Below, in pieces: positions 16,829 to 25,495 of a DNA stretch of 64,000 bases (position 1 is its first letter; each line of letters begins with the position of its first letter). Both the position numbers and the translations under genes were made by a program. Location of the stretch: assembly GCA_902615325.1 (NCBI GenBank), contig CACMOJ010000007.1:1-64000 (forward strand), written 5' to 3'. The notes beneath the pieces are model-generated. The model ran no database searches and had not been told where the DNA came from. It saw nothing but the letters and a program-made list of their open reading frames with translations. The stretch comes from an uncultured SAR116 cluster alpha proteobacterium. GTDB lineage: Bacteria; Pseudomonadota; Alphaproteobacteria; Puniceispirillales; Marisalimonadaceae.

Positions 16829-17522
16829 TAGTAAATCTCAAATTAAAACTGAATTTCAAAGTTCTGATGATAAATTTAATTTTATTTTTAATACTTGTAT
16901 TCCATTTGGAATGACCATATTTCCTTTCTTTGAAGTATACGTTAAATCTTTTGATATTTAATTTTTGTTTTTTTGCTTGAACATAAACATATAAATCTAG
17001 CGAAAAATCATTAGGTGGATTTTTCCATGAATTATAAAAAGATTTTGAGAATAAATTAGGTTGAGCATTAATCTCATTGAAAAATTTTTGAAAAAGGATG
17101 CTTTCAAATAAACTCATGCCCAATGAAAAAAAACTATCAAACATGTTTCTTTTAATTCTTTTTCCTTTTATAAAAATATCTTGATTAGAACAATTTTCAA
17201 ACAAATGAAATTTATTAAGCGCATCACAGGGGTTAGTTTGAAGATCAGCATGTGTCCAGCCAATATATTGTCCTTTAGAACTTTTAAGCCCCTCTAGAAT
17301 ACCGTTGCCATATCCAATATTTCTTTTTATGTTTATAAATTTCAAATTAAAATCATTGTTGGGAATTAATTTTTTAAAAATTTTTAGACTATCATCTGTA
17401 GAACCATTATTAACAAAAATTATCTCTGTGTGTTTATTAACATTTTTTTTACACTGATTTACTAATGTTTCTAAACTTTTAGCTTCATTGAAGCATGGAA
17501 TTATGAGTGAATTTCTTATCAT
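16821..17522 (-). CDS. Family 2 glycosyltransferase (polyprenyl-phosphate transferase-like)
   Basis: A 233-residue GT-A enzyme: SLIIPCFNEAKSLETLV, EIIFVNNGSTDDS, NIGYGNGILEGL and the metal-site region IGWTHADLQT. This resembles dolichol-phosphate-mannose-synthase-type enzymes, which make membrane-lipid-linked sugars. No C-terminal transmembrane helices are present, unlike classic GtrB. It is followed with overlap by the GDPD-like gene and preceded by a GtrA gene, consistent with handling a lipid-phosphate sugar. Confidence 0.8.
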   Translation of the reverse strand: MIRNSLIIPCFNEAKSLETLVNQCKKNVNKHTEIIFVNNGSTDDSLKIFKKLIPNNDFNLKFINIKRNIGYGNGILEGLKSSKGQYIGWTHADLQTNPCDALNKFHLFENCSNQDIFIKGKRIKRNMFDSFFSLGMSLFESILFQKFFNEINAQPNLFSKSFYNSWKNPPNDFSLDLYVYVQAKKQKLNIKRFNVYFKERKYGHSKWNTSIKNKIKFIIRTLKFSFNLRFTND

Positions 17523-17682
17523 ATAATATTTATTATTAATAAAGTTATAGTTACATGGAATTAGTGTATTTTATTCGTCTAAATTATATATATGAATGCT
17601 GAAAACACAAATATATTTAGATTTAGAATAGTAAAATTATCATATTTTATTTAGCTTATGTAAGAAGAACTTGAATAACGAA

Positions 17683-18129
17683 TTACTTAGTCTTGGCATT
17701 ATGAATATTATGAATAACTAAAGTCATTAAAACAAAATTAATAGTTGCAGCTATACCTATAGAGATTAAATAACTAATAAGATATCTTAGTTTATAAGGT
17801 TGCAAAATAAATAGAAAACTTTCATTCGTTATTTGTGACAAAATGAAACATAGTATATGAATAAATGCAAATTGATACCAAACTTTAAAGCTTTTTTCTT
17901 TATATTCAAAAGTATAATTTTTATTAATAAAGATTGATGACAAAACTCCAAGAATATATGAAACTGTTAAACTAAAAACAGAACTAAAATTTAAAAAAAC
18001 TAGACTGAAATAGACACAAGCTGTTGATATATTTATTATAATTCCAGCAATGAGATATTTAAAAACTCTAAATTTAATTATCTTTGAAAATAGTTTTTTC
18101 AATATTATTTTTTTCAAATTTGTAAGCAT
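17683..18129 (-). CDS. GtrA-family membrane protein
   Basis: A small integral membrane protein with four helices (near IAGIIINISTACVYFSLVF, FSLTVSYILGVLSSIF, FAFIHILCFILSQ, ISIGIAATINFVLM) and the family mark INKNYTFEY between helices 2 and 3. GtrA proteins are thought to help move undecaprenyl-phosphate sugars across the inner membrane for GT-C transferases. The start is uncertain: the ATG at 18129 overlaps the upstream nucleotidyltransferase gene by 56 bp, another ATG at 18159 by 86 bp, and TTG codons inside would reduce it further. Confidence 0.78.
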   Translation of the reverse strand: MLTNLKKIILKKLFSKIIKFRVFKYLIAGIIINISTACVYFSLVFLNFSSVFSLTVSYILGVLSSIFINKNYTFEYKEKSFKVWYQFAFIHILCFILSQITNESFLFILQPYKLRYLISYLISIGIAATINFVLMTLVIHNIHNAKTK

Positions 18130-19777
18130 TTTTAATAAGTTTTTTTTTGTCACTTGCATGAAGATCTATATTTATGTCATAAGGATGTCTTGCCCATTTG
18201 TGGAAATAAGATTGCCAATAATTAAATGTTTTTAATTCATATGGCGTTCCCCAAGAAAAATATTCATCAACAAAAAAGTTAACACATTTTAAATCAACCT
18301 TTATGGCCTCATCTATCATTGAATCAAGATAATATTCAGATTTAATTTTATTTTTATTTCGAATTAAAAGGTTATAACATTTTTCAAATATTAACATATT
18401 TTTAAATGTAAATATTCCAATTATAATAGAAAAGTCTTCAAATTTTTGCGGAGATTTTTTTACTAAAACTTTACTTATCAGGTTATTTTTGCTTTTAACC
18501 CAGCCATACATTTCAGGTTTTAATTTTGCTTCTTCATAATTTTTACTTGTCCATACTATGATGTCTGCATCATTTTCTTCTAATAAATTTAAATATGAGT
18601 CGTGATTATACAATACACCTGCATCACAAGGTGCAAAAAGAATATGATTATTATTATGTTTTTTACTTTTTTTTAATCTCTTAATAGCTTCGAAAGCAGT
18701 GCTAGCTTGCCCAGACGTAATTTGATTAAGACTTTTAATTATAGGATTATCAACTTTCTTTTCTATTAGTTTTTTCAGTTCATTAAATTTATAAATATTT
18801 TTTCTTAACATGAATATGTTTGTATTTGATTTTGGTAAATAATCTATTGCTTGAACTATCATTGGCTTTCCCGAAACTTTAATTAAGGGTTTAGGCATTT
18901 TGTAATTTTCTTTTACGAATCTCATTCCTTCCCCTGCTAATAGAAAAATATTAACGGAGTTTTTAACTTCTTTCTTTTTTATAAAATTGCCAGCATTTGA
19001 TTTTTCATAAACTTTAATAAAAGATTGTGACCATTTATTATATGTTTCAAAATCCTCAGGAGTTCCCCATTGTGAAAAATGTTGGAGTGGGTAAACTATT
19101 ACGTTTTTGTTATGTTTAAAATAATGTTTGTAAGCTAGCGATACATAAAATTCACCTTTAATTGAAAGATTTTTTTTTAAAACATAGTTGAAAGACAATA
19201 ACATTTCACTTGCATTTTTAAAATAATACGTCCCAGACGAAGCATACTCATTTATTTTATTTTTTGTAAACGGAGACTTTTCTTTTATGTCAATAGCTCT
19301 CAAATTACTCTCTTTTACATATGCATAATTTGTTTGACCAAAAGAATGTGGATGAAAACCTTTATATGCCGGAATAGCTCCGTCTATTTCGTCATTAGAT
19401 AAAATGGTTTTAAAATCGTCCCATTGCCAATAGCAATTAAAATCACAATAGTTTATGATTATTCTTTTGTTTTGCTTAATATATTTTTTAGCTTTAAGAA
19501 TAGCATTAATTGGTCCTCTCTTATGACTTTCAATACCTATGACTTTTCCATCTGGGCAAAATCGTTTTAAAATTTCATAGATCTTAAAATTCTCATTATT
19601 TAGATGATCATTATTGCAGATAAACAAAAAATCTTTCTCACCTGGGAATAAATCAATAATATGCGCTATGATAGGAATTTTATTTGCAAGAAGCATTGGT
19701 TTAGGCTTACTATAACCAACTTTTTTAAACCTATTTCCAAAACCAGACATTGGAATTATAATTTGAAATTTAGACAT
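18074..19777 (-). CDS. Tandem nucleotidyltransferase (two NTP-transferase domains)
   Basis: A 567-residue protein built from two full sugar-phosphate nucleotidyltransferase domains. Domain 1 (about 4-252): SGFGNRF at 11-17, PKPM at 25-28, NYCDF at 109-113, GFHPHSFG and QWGTPEDFETYNKW. Domain 2 (about 275-525): AGEGMRF at 281-287, PKPL at 295-298, APCDAG, GIFTF and SWGTPYELKTFNYW. Both keep the G-x-G-x-R-F and P-K-P signatures, so both may be active, possibly on different sugar or polyol phosphates. ATG 19777 is preferred over a TTG two codons earlier. It is divergent from the GT/kinase fusion gene 63 bp away. Confidence 0.85.
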   Translation of the reverse strand: MSKFQIIIPMSGFGNRFKKVGYSKPKPMLLANKIPIIAHIIDLFPGEKDFLFICNNDHLNNENFKIYEILKRFCPDGKVIGIESHKRGPINAILKAKKYIKQNKRIIINYCDFNCYWQWDDFKTILSNDEIDGAIPAYKGFHPHSFGQTNYAYVKESNLRAIDIKEKSPFTKNKINEYASSGTYYFKNASEMLLSFNYVLKKNLSIKGEFYVSLAYKHYFKHNKNVIVYPLQHFSQWGTPEDFETYNKWSQSFIKVYEKSNAGNFIKKKEVKNSVNIFLLAGEGMRFVKENYKMPKPLIKVSGKPMIVQAIDYLPKSNTNIFMLRKNIYKFNELKKLIEKKVDNPIIKSLNQITSGQASTAFEAIKRLKKSKKHNNNHILFAPCDAGVLYNHDSYLNLLEENDADIIVWTSKNYEEAKLKPEMYGWVKSKNNLISKVLVKKSPQKFEDFSIIIGIFTFKNMLIFEKCYNLLIRNKNKIKSEYYLDSMIDEAIKVDLKCVNFFVDEYFSWGTPYELKTFNYWQSYFHKWARHPYDINIDLHASDKKKLIKNAYKFEKNNIEKTIFKDN

Positions 19778-19840
19778 ATTCAATTTTAGTGTGGTATCTA
19801 TTATTATATTGTAATATACAGTAAAAAAGAAACATAGAAA

Positions 19841-21889
19841 ATGTTAAATCTTATTAACAATTTAAATACAAGTTTTAAATCTAATTACAATCTAATAATT
19901 TTCATTGTATCTTTAATAAAACTTTCTACTGCTGTTTTCTTTTTCTCTCCATTACCGGAGCAACATTATATACTATATCTACAAAAAATAATTAACAACT
20001 ATTCTATTTTTGTAGATCATGATTTTATAATTGAAAATCCAGAACTTCATTTTCCCTATGGGTTAATGATGATAATTATTTTTTATCCATTTTTTATTCT
20101 ATCAAATATTTTTCAAATTTCACCAGATCTCTCTTATTTTGGAACATTATTCTGTGCAGATTTATTAACATTTTTGATTTTAGGAAAAATGGTAAATATT
20201 ACTAAATCTAAACTTATTTTATTATTCTGGATGAATCCTATTATCTTTATTGTAACTTACTATCTTGGATTTAATGACATAATACCAACACTATTTCTTG
20301 TATTAACAATCTATTATTTACAAATTCATAAGTATTTCAGGTCAGCTCTTGCAATTTCAATTGCAGTTAGTTGCAAGTTCAGTATGTTTTTGATAATTCC
20401 AGTTTTAATAATATATTTGTATCAAAATAAATTGGTAAGGCATAATCTTACCCAATTTTCAATATACTCGTTTTTTTTTCTAATTATTTTGAACTTCCCT
20501 CAGTTCTTTAATGAAATATCAATACAAATGTTTTCTAAAAATCCTAATGCTTTAGAATCTATTTTTGTAAAAGGAATTGAATTCGGATCCCATACTTTAC
20601 TAGTTATGCCTATTTTTTATAGCTTTATTCTTATGCTAATTTGGAATATAGGTAGATTAAATTTTACTTTGTTCTTGAATATTTCATTTATTTTATTTCT
20701 TACAATAATATTTTTAATTAATTCATCTCCGGGATGGTATATTTGGGTAGTTCCTCTATTTATATTATTTAGTGCGAATTTTTCTATAAAAGATAACTAT
20801 TTAATTTCTTTATTCGTTATTCTGATTTTTATTGAAATAATGCTCATTGGTCCATTAGGATTTTATAACATTAGTTTTTATTCTGTTAACTTATTTAAAT
20901 TTAACTTTTTAAAACAGTATATTAATATTATTCATTCTGTTTTTTTTGCAGTTGGAATAATTTTAATTTATAGATTATGGAAATTAGGTATTAATGAGAA
21001 CTATTATTTTAAAATTTGGAGAAAGCCTTTTTTAATTGGAGTGTCAGGAAATTCAGGAGTTGGTAAAACAACTTTGACAAAAAATTTAGAAGAAGTACTT
21101 GGTCAAAATTCTGTTACAAATGTTAAAGGAGATGGATATCACGTTTGGGATAGAAATAGATTAATTTGGCAAACTATGACACATTTAAACCCCAGAGCTA
21201 ATCAACTAGATGAATTATATGAAGATGTTAGAAATTTGATTTTTGGAAAAAAAATTAATATTAAAGCTTATGATCATAAAAGTGGAAAAAAGCATTACAT
21301 AAATAATGTTATAGTTAAAAATTTTGTTTTATTGGAAGGATTACACATTTTAATTTTCAAAAAATTAAGAGAAAAATGTGATATAAAAATATTCATGGAT
21401 ATTAGTGAAAAATTAAGAAGAGATTTAAAGATAGATAGAGATACAAAACAAAGGGGCTACAAAAAGTTAGATGTTTTAAATAAAATTAAAAAAAGAAAAG
21501 TAGACGAAATTAAATATATTGAAACTCAAAGGAAATTTTCTGATTTAGTAATTAATGTCAAAGAAACTAAAAATTATTCTTATGTAAAAAACAAGGAAAG
21601 GTTGATTGTAGAAATTATTTCTAAAGATCCAACATATTTTATAAAATTATCTGAAGTTTTAACAAAGATTACTAATATTGGATTCGAAACAAATTTTGGC
21701 ATAGAAAATAAAATGACATTTTATGGACATATTTCAAAAACAGATGTAATTAAAGTTGCCAAAGAAATGATGTCAAATTATCATGATATTTTTATGAAAA
21801 ATGCTAGATGGTCTTGTGGGGCAAAAGGAATTGTACAACTAATTAGTTCTATAGAAGTTTATCAACAAATTATGAAAAGAATGAATTAA
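19841..21889 (+). CDS. Membrane GT-C-like glycosyltransferase fused to uridine-kinase-like domain
   Basis: A 682-residue protein of two unlike parts. Residues 1 to about 385 are a polytopic membrane region with roughly ten helices and, after helix 1, FFSPLPEQHYILYLQK and a FPYGLMM segment. This fits a GT-C type transferase using lipid-phosphate sugars. From about 398 a soluble P-loop kinase follows: GNSGVGKTT at 403-411, GDGYHVWDRN, HLNPRANQLDEL, YDHKSGK and LLEGLHIL, the pattern of uridine kinase/phosphoribulokinase enzymes. About 100 further residues end with NARWSCGAKGIVQLIS. No frameshift or internal start separates the parts. It is followed 1 bp later by a HAD phosphatase gene. Confidence 0.8.
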   Translation: MLNLINNLNTSFKSNYNLIIFIVSLIKLSTAVFFFSPLPEQHYILYLQKIINNYSIFVDHDFIIENPELHFPYGLMMIIIFYPFFILSNIFQISPDLSYFGTLFCADLLTFLILGKMVNITKSKLILLFWMNPIIFIVTYYLGFNDIIPTLFLVLTIYYLQIHKYFRSALAISIAVSCKFSMFLIIPVLIIYLYQNKLVRHNLTQFSIYSFFFLIILNFPQFFNEISIQMFSKNPNALESIFVKGIEFGSHTLLVMPIFYSFILMLIWNIGRLNFTLFLNISFILFLTIIFLINSSPGWYIWVVPLFILFSANFSIKDNYLISLFVILIFIEIMLIGPLGFYNISFYSVNLFKFNFLKQYINIIHSVFFAVGIILIYRLWKLGINENYYFKIWRKPFLIGVSGNSGVGKTTLTKNLEEVLGQNSVTNVKGDGYHVWDRNRLIWQTMTHLNPRANQLDELYEDVRNLIFGKKINIKAYDHKSGKKHYINNVIVKNFVLLEGLHILIFKKLREKCDIKIFMDISEKLRRDLKIDRDTKQRGYKKLDVLNKIKKRKVDEIKYIETQRKFSDLVINVKETKNYSYVKNKERLIVEIISKDPTYFIKLSEVLTKITNIGFETNFGIENKMTFYGHISKTDVIKVAKEMMSNYHDIFMKNARWSCGAKGIVQLISSIEVYQQIMKRMN

Positions 21890-21890
21890 A

Positions 21891-22604
21891 ATGATTTTAA
21901 ATAAGCCAAAAGCTATATTATTTGACTTAGACAATACTTTTTACAGTTATACAAAAAGCCATAATTTTGCTCTAAAAAAAGTTAGTTTAAAACTTAAAAA
22001 TGAATTTGGTATTAGTGAAGCTATTTTCAAAAAACACTATCAAATAGAAAATAAAAAAATAAAACAAATTTTAAAAAATACATCTTCATCTCACAATAAA
22101 TTCTTATACTTTAAAAATATTCTTGAGCGTTTGAATTTTACTCCTTATGTCAGAATGGCGATAGAGTTAAATAATTTATATTGGGAGATTTTTTACAATG
22201 AAATGTATCCTTTTCCATCAGTAAATGAATTTTTAAATGATATTAAGAAAATGGACATCTCAATTGGAGTTATAACTAACTATGATACTACTTATCAGTT
22301 TAAAAAAATTCTTTGTCTTGGTCTTGAAAATGAGATTGATTATTTAGTATCTAGCGAAGAAGTTGGAATTGACAAGCCAAGTGAAAAACCATTTTTAAAA
22401 ATGATGAAGTTACTTTCTTTAAAAAAAAGTGAAAGTTGGATGATTGGAGATTCTGTAAATCATGATCTTGAGCCAGCAAAAAAGATAATGAATTCAGTAA
22501 CTTTTTTATTTAGTAATCATGAGAACTCAAAAAGGAATAATTATGTTGACTTTGTTTTTAGTGATTATGCCTTTTTAAGAAGTAAATTATCCAAATTTAA
22601 TTAA
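21891..22604 (+). CDS. HAD-superfamily phosphatase
   Basis: A 237-residue HAD hydrolase with motif I at 11-17 (FDLDNTF, nucleophile Asp12 and acid Asp14), motif II in VITNYD, the Lys in IDKPSEKPF and motif IV in MIGDSVNHDLEPAK. The helical cap between motifs I and II is of the C1 type used on small phosphorylated sugars. It starts 1 bp after the GT/kinase fusion and ends 6 bp before an aldolase gene, so it should act on a phosphosugar intermediate of the same pathway. Confidence 0.85.
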   Translation: MILNKPKAILFDLDNTFYSYTKSHNFALKKVSLKLKNEFGISEAIFKKHYQIENKKIKQILKNTSSSHNKFLYFKNILERLNFTPYVRMAIELNNLYWEIFYNEMYPFPSVNEFLNDIKKMDISIGVITNYDTTYQFKKILCLGLENEIDYLVSSEEVGIDKPSEKPFLKMMKLLSLKKSESWMIGDSVNHDLEPAKKIMNSVTFLFSNHENSKRNNYVDFVFSDYAFLRSKLSKFN

Positions 22605-22610
22605 ATTAGT

Positions 22611-23642
22611 ATGAAAAATTCATTAATATTACGAAAACTTGCGGAGTATGTAGATAGTAACCCTGACTTAATACAAGCTTCTGGAGGGAATATTTCTTAT
22701 AAATACGATAAAAACATAATGCGAATTAAAGCATCAGGTAAAAGAATTAAAGAAATTAATAAAAGAGATGGGTTTGTTGATGTTTATTACAAACAAATAA
22801 ATAAAAAAATTAATATTAAAAATAATTATTCAAAAATAAATTTGGATGATTTTAAAGTCGAAAAAGTTTCTTCAAGAGTTTCAATTGAAGTTTATTTTCA
22901 TGCAATTCTTGATAAAATAGTTTTACATACACATCCAGTGATGTTGAATACTATTTTATGTTCTTTAAATGCTAAGTCTTTAATTAAATCTATTTTCGGA
23001 TCTAAAAATTTTATAAATTATATTAAACCAGGGTATCAATTAGGCTTAGAAATCCAAAATCGCTATATTAAAAACTCATTAAACAATGATGACAACTCAG
23101 AGTTTTACTTACAAAATCACGGTTTAATACTTTCAGGAAATAATGTAGACGAAATAATAAAAAGAAGTGAAATGATTGAAAAACTATCTCAAAAGTTTTT
23201 AAATTCTCAAAAAACTAAATTTAAAATATTTGACATACCAAGGTTAATCTACTCGAATCTAAATATATTTTTATGTAAAAATGAAGATATTAATAACTTC
23301 ATAAATACTAATTTTAGTCTAATAAAAAAAGCTACCAATCCAGATACAGTCATTTTTTGCGGGCCAGAAATATTTTTTGTAAACCCAAATACATTTATTC
23401 ATGACATAAAGCTTTTTTTTAAAAATTATAAAACAATACCAAAAGTTTATTTGTATAACAAAAAATTTTATATATTAACTGAGAACACAAAAAGTAAAAA
23501 TGCTATTGAAGAGGTATTATTGAGCCATTTAAAAATAACATCAAACATCTTTTTTAAAATTAAATCTTTATCAAAAATTGAATGTCAGGAGTTGCTTTCA
23601 AGAGATGATGAGAAATATCGTTTAAATTTAATTTCTAAATAA
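22611..23642 (+). CDS. Class II aldolase/adducin-family protein with C-terminal extension
   Basis: A 343-residue protein. The first ~200 residues are a class II (zinc) aldolase: QASGGNISYK at 22-31, IKASGKRI, Glu93 in SIEVYFHAIL, zinc ligands His106 and His108 in VLHTHP, and His170 in LQNHGLIL. Family members include fuculose-1-phosphate and rhamnulose-1-phosphate aldolases. The extra ~130 residues have no similarity I recognise and end in a basic region. All visible metal ligands are kept, so aldolase or epimerase activity on a phosphoketose is plausible. It is packed with the HAD and fusion genes. Confidence 0.78.
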   Translation: MKNSLILRKLAEYVDSNPDLIQASGGNISYKYDKNIMRIKASGKRIKEINKRDGFVDVYYKQINKKINIKNNYSKINLDDFKVEKVSSRVSIEVYFHAILDKIVLHTHPVMLNTILCSLNAKSLIKSIFGSKNFINYIKPGYQLGLEIQNRYIKNSLNNDDNSEFYLQNHGLILSGNNVDEIIKRSEMIEKLSQKFLNSQKTKFKIFDIPRLIYSNLNIFLCKNEDINNFINTNFSLIKKATNPDTVIFCGPEIFFVNPNTFIHDIKLFFKNYKTIPKVYLYNKKFYILTENTKSKNAIEEVLLSHLKITSNIFFKIKSLSKIECQELLSRDDEKYRLNLISK

Positions 23643-23644
23643 AA

Positions 23645-25459
23645 GTGAATTTTATATCAAAAAGATTTAAGTTTACAATTAATTACAAAAGGTTAATTTT
23701 ATTTTTTTACTTTATATCATTTGGTTTCTATGGTGTTCTAACACCCAACTATGATCTATTTCAAAAAAATAAATTATATCATGTATGTTTTGAGTTTTTA
23801 ATAATAATAATACCTCTTATTTTTATATTAATTAAAAAAAATGAGGATAAATACAAATTTAGCTTAAAATTTGAAAATCATTATTTATTCTGTATACCAC
23901 TATTACTTATATTTTTTTTTCTCAACTTATATCCATTAGAATATGAACTATATTCAGATGAACAAAGCTATGTGCTAACAAGTCATATTCATTCAATTGA
24001 AATGGCTAAGAAAATAATCAACATTTTTCCTGTAATCAATGAATTTGGAATAATTAAAATTGTAAGAGGTTTTGGTTTTTTAGTGATAATTTTTATAATA
24101 GCTAATTATTTTATTTTTCAAAATTTAAGTTCAAGACTTTTTTTCTTTTATTTCTTTCTATTATTAATGTCTTTTAGACTTGCTATATTAGTTTTTGGTG
24201 GATTTATGACCCCACATCCAATTATTCATAGTCTTCCTTTATTGTTCTCAGGAGTTATATTTGGGTTCTCTCCCATAGTTTTCAAAACGACCATTATGAT
24301 TATTTATTTTTTCTTTTCGATGATTCTAAGTTCTCAAATTTTTAAAAATAATCTTGATAAATTTATTTTTATTGTCCTGTTAATGACCTTTCCCATTTTA
24401 GACAATCTTAAGCATACAGTTGAACCGTCTTTATGGACTTTCGTTATTTTTGCATATGTTGGAAGCGTATTCTTGAAGAAAAATGAAATTAAAGATTTTA
24501 ATTCATTAATTAATTTAGTAGTTGTATTTTGTTTTTTAAGACAACCTTCCTTTTTGATACTAACTTTAATATTTTTCTTTCAAATTCATCATTTATTTAA
24601 AACTAGAACTCCAATTAAATTTACAAAATTATTGCAGTCTTATTTACCATTTATATTGTTTTTACCCTATTTAGTAAACAGCTTAATGCTTGGGACAGGT
24701 TCAAACATCAGTATATTAGAGAATTCACCATACCCAAAAATAGATAATGTTTTTATTTCATTAAGTGATTTATATGACTTTACTTTTTTAAGCATGCCTG
24801 AAGTATATCTTGTGCCATATGTTTTGTTTTTTTTAATTCTATTACGTAACAGTCAAAGCTCTTTTTTATTCTTCTTTATATTTAACATTATATTAGTTTT
24901 TGTGTATTTTTCTATCAATTCGAAGTTATGGTTTTTCGCTAAATATAAAATTGAATATTTTTTACCTTTTATAGTTTATTTTTGCGTGTTGATGAGCAGA
25001 TATAAATCCTCAATAAAGTACATTGCAATGACTTTTATATTAGTTTTAAATTCTTTCTATTTGATTTTCCCTTCATGGAAATTAGGAAATAAAAATTCAA
25101 AACCATATAGATTTGCTGGTATTATGTATAATACTCAACCAATTATTAGGAATATTATAAAGAAAAATACAGTATATCGAACATTTTATGTAGGCTTAAG
25201 TTATAAAGCGTATGAATTTTTTTCCCAAAATATAACCATAAAAGAATATTTAGCTATATCGAAAAGAAATTATGTACATGATAATTTTAAACAGTTAATA
25301 GATTTAGACTTAAAAAAAAATTTATTCGATTACGTTATTGTAGGAGCAATACCAAATCAAAAAAATATTATTAATTATTTAACTCAAAGAGGTTGGAAAA
25401 AAGTTGAAATAAAAACAAATAAAAAGGATAATACTAAGGCTTATCTGTTTAAAAAGTAG
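23645..25459 (+). CDS. Membrane glycosyltransferase of GT-C type (PMT/ArnT-like)
   Basis: A 604-residue polytopic protein with about eleven hydrophobic helices and a soluble tail of ~110 residues. An acidic pair in the first periplasmic loop (LYSDEQSYVLTSHIH) occupies the place of the catalytic Asp of GT-C enzymes, and FGGFMTPHPIIHSLP resembles the second conserved loop. It should transfer a sugar from an undecaprenyl-phosphate carrier to the glycan in the periplasm. The start is GTG at 23645, 2 bp after the aldolase stop. It ends the plus-strand block and faces a minus-strand GT2. Confidence 0.7.
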   Translation: MNFISKRFKFTINYKRLILFFYFISFGFYGVLTPNYDLFQKNKLYHVCFEFLIIIIPLIFILIKKNEDKYKFSLKFENHYLFCIPLLLIFFFLNLYPLEYELYSDEQSYVLTSHIHSIEMAKKIINIFPVINEFGIIKIVRGFGFLVIIFIIANYFIFQNLSSRLFFFYFFLLLMSFRLAILVFGGFMTPHPIIHSLPLLFSGVIFGFSPIVFKTTIMIIYFFFSMILSSQIFKNNLDKFIFIVLLMTFPILDNLKHTVEPSLWTFVIFAYVGSVFLKKNEIKDFNSLINLVVVFCFLRQPSFLILTLIFFFQIHHLFKTRTPIKFTKLLQSYLPFILFLPYLVNSLMLGTGSNISILENSPYPKIDNVFISLSDLYDFTFLSMPEVYLVPYVLFFLILLRNSQSSFLFFFIFNIILVFVYFSINSKLWFFAKYKIEYFLPFIVYFCVLMSRYKSSIKYIAMTFILVLNSFYLIFPSWKLGNKNSKPYRFAGIMYNTQPIIRNIIKKNTVYRTFYVGLSYKAYEFFSQNITIKEYLAISKRNYVHDNFKQLIDLDLKKNLFDYVIVGAIPNQKNIINYLTQRGWKKVEIKTNKKDNTKAYLFKK

Positions 25460-25495
25460 AGTTAACATATAGTTAACATGAAATTATTCATTTAG

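Noticed and set aside
21020-21889. Nucleoside salvage uridine kinase as a separate gene
   Set aside because: No start codon with a ribosome site separates it from the membrane domain, the frame is continuous, and its neighbours are glycan genes.
25461-25477. GTTAAC-ATATA-GTTAAC as a bidirectional terminator between convergent genes
   Set aside because: The stem is only 6 bp, AT-rich and has no T-run. It is too weak to claim.
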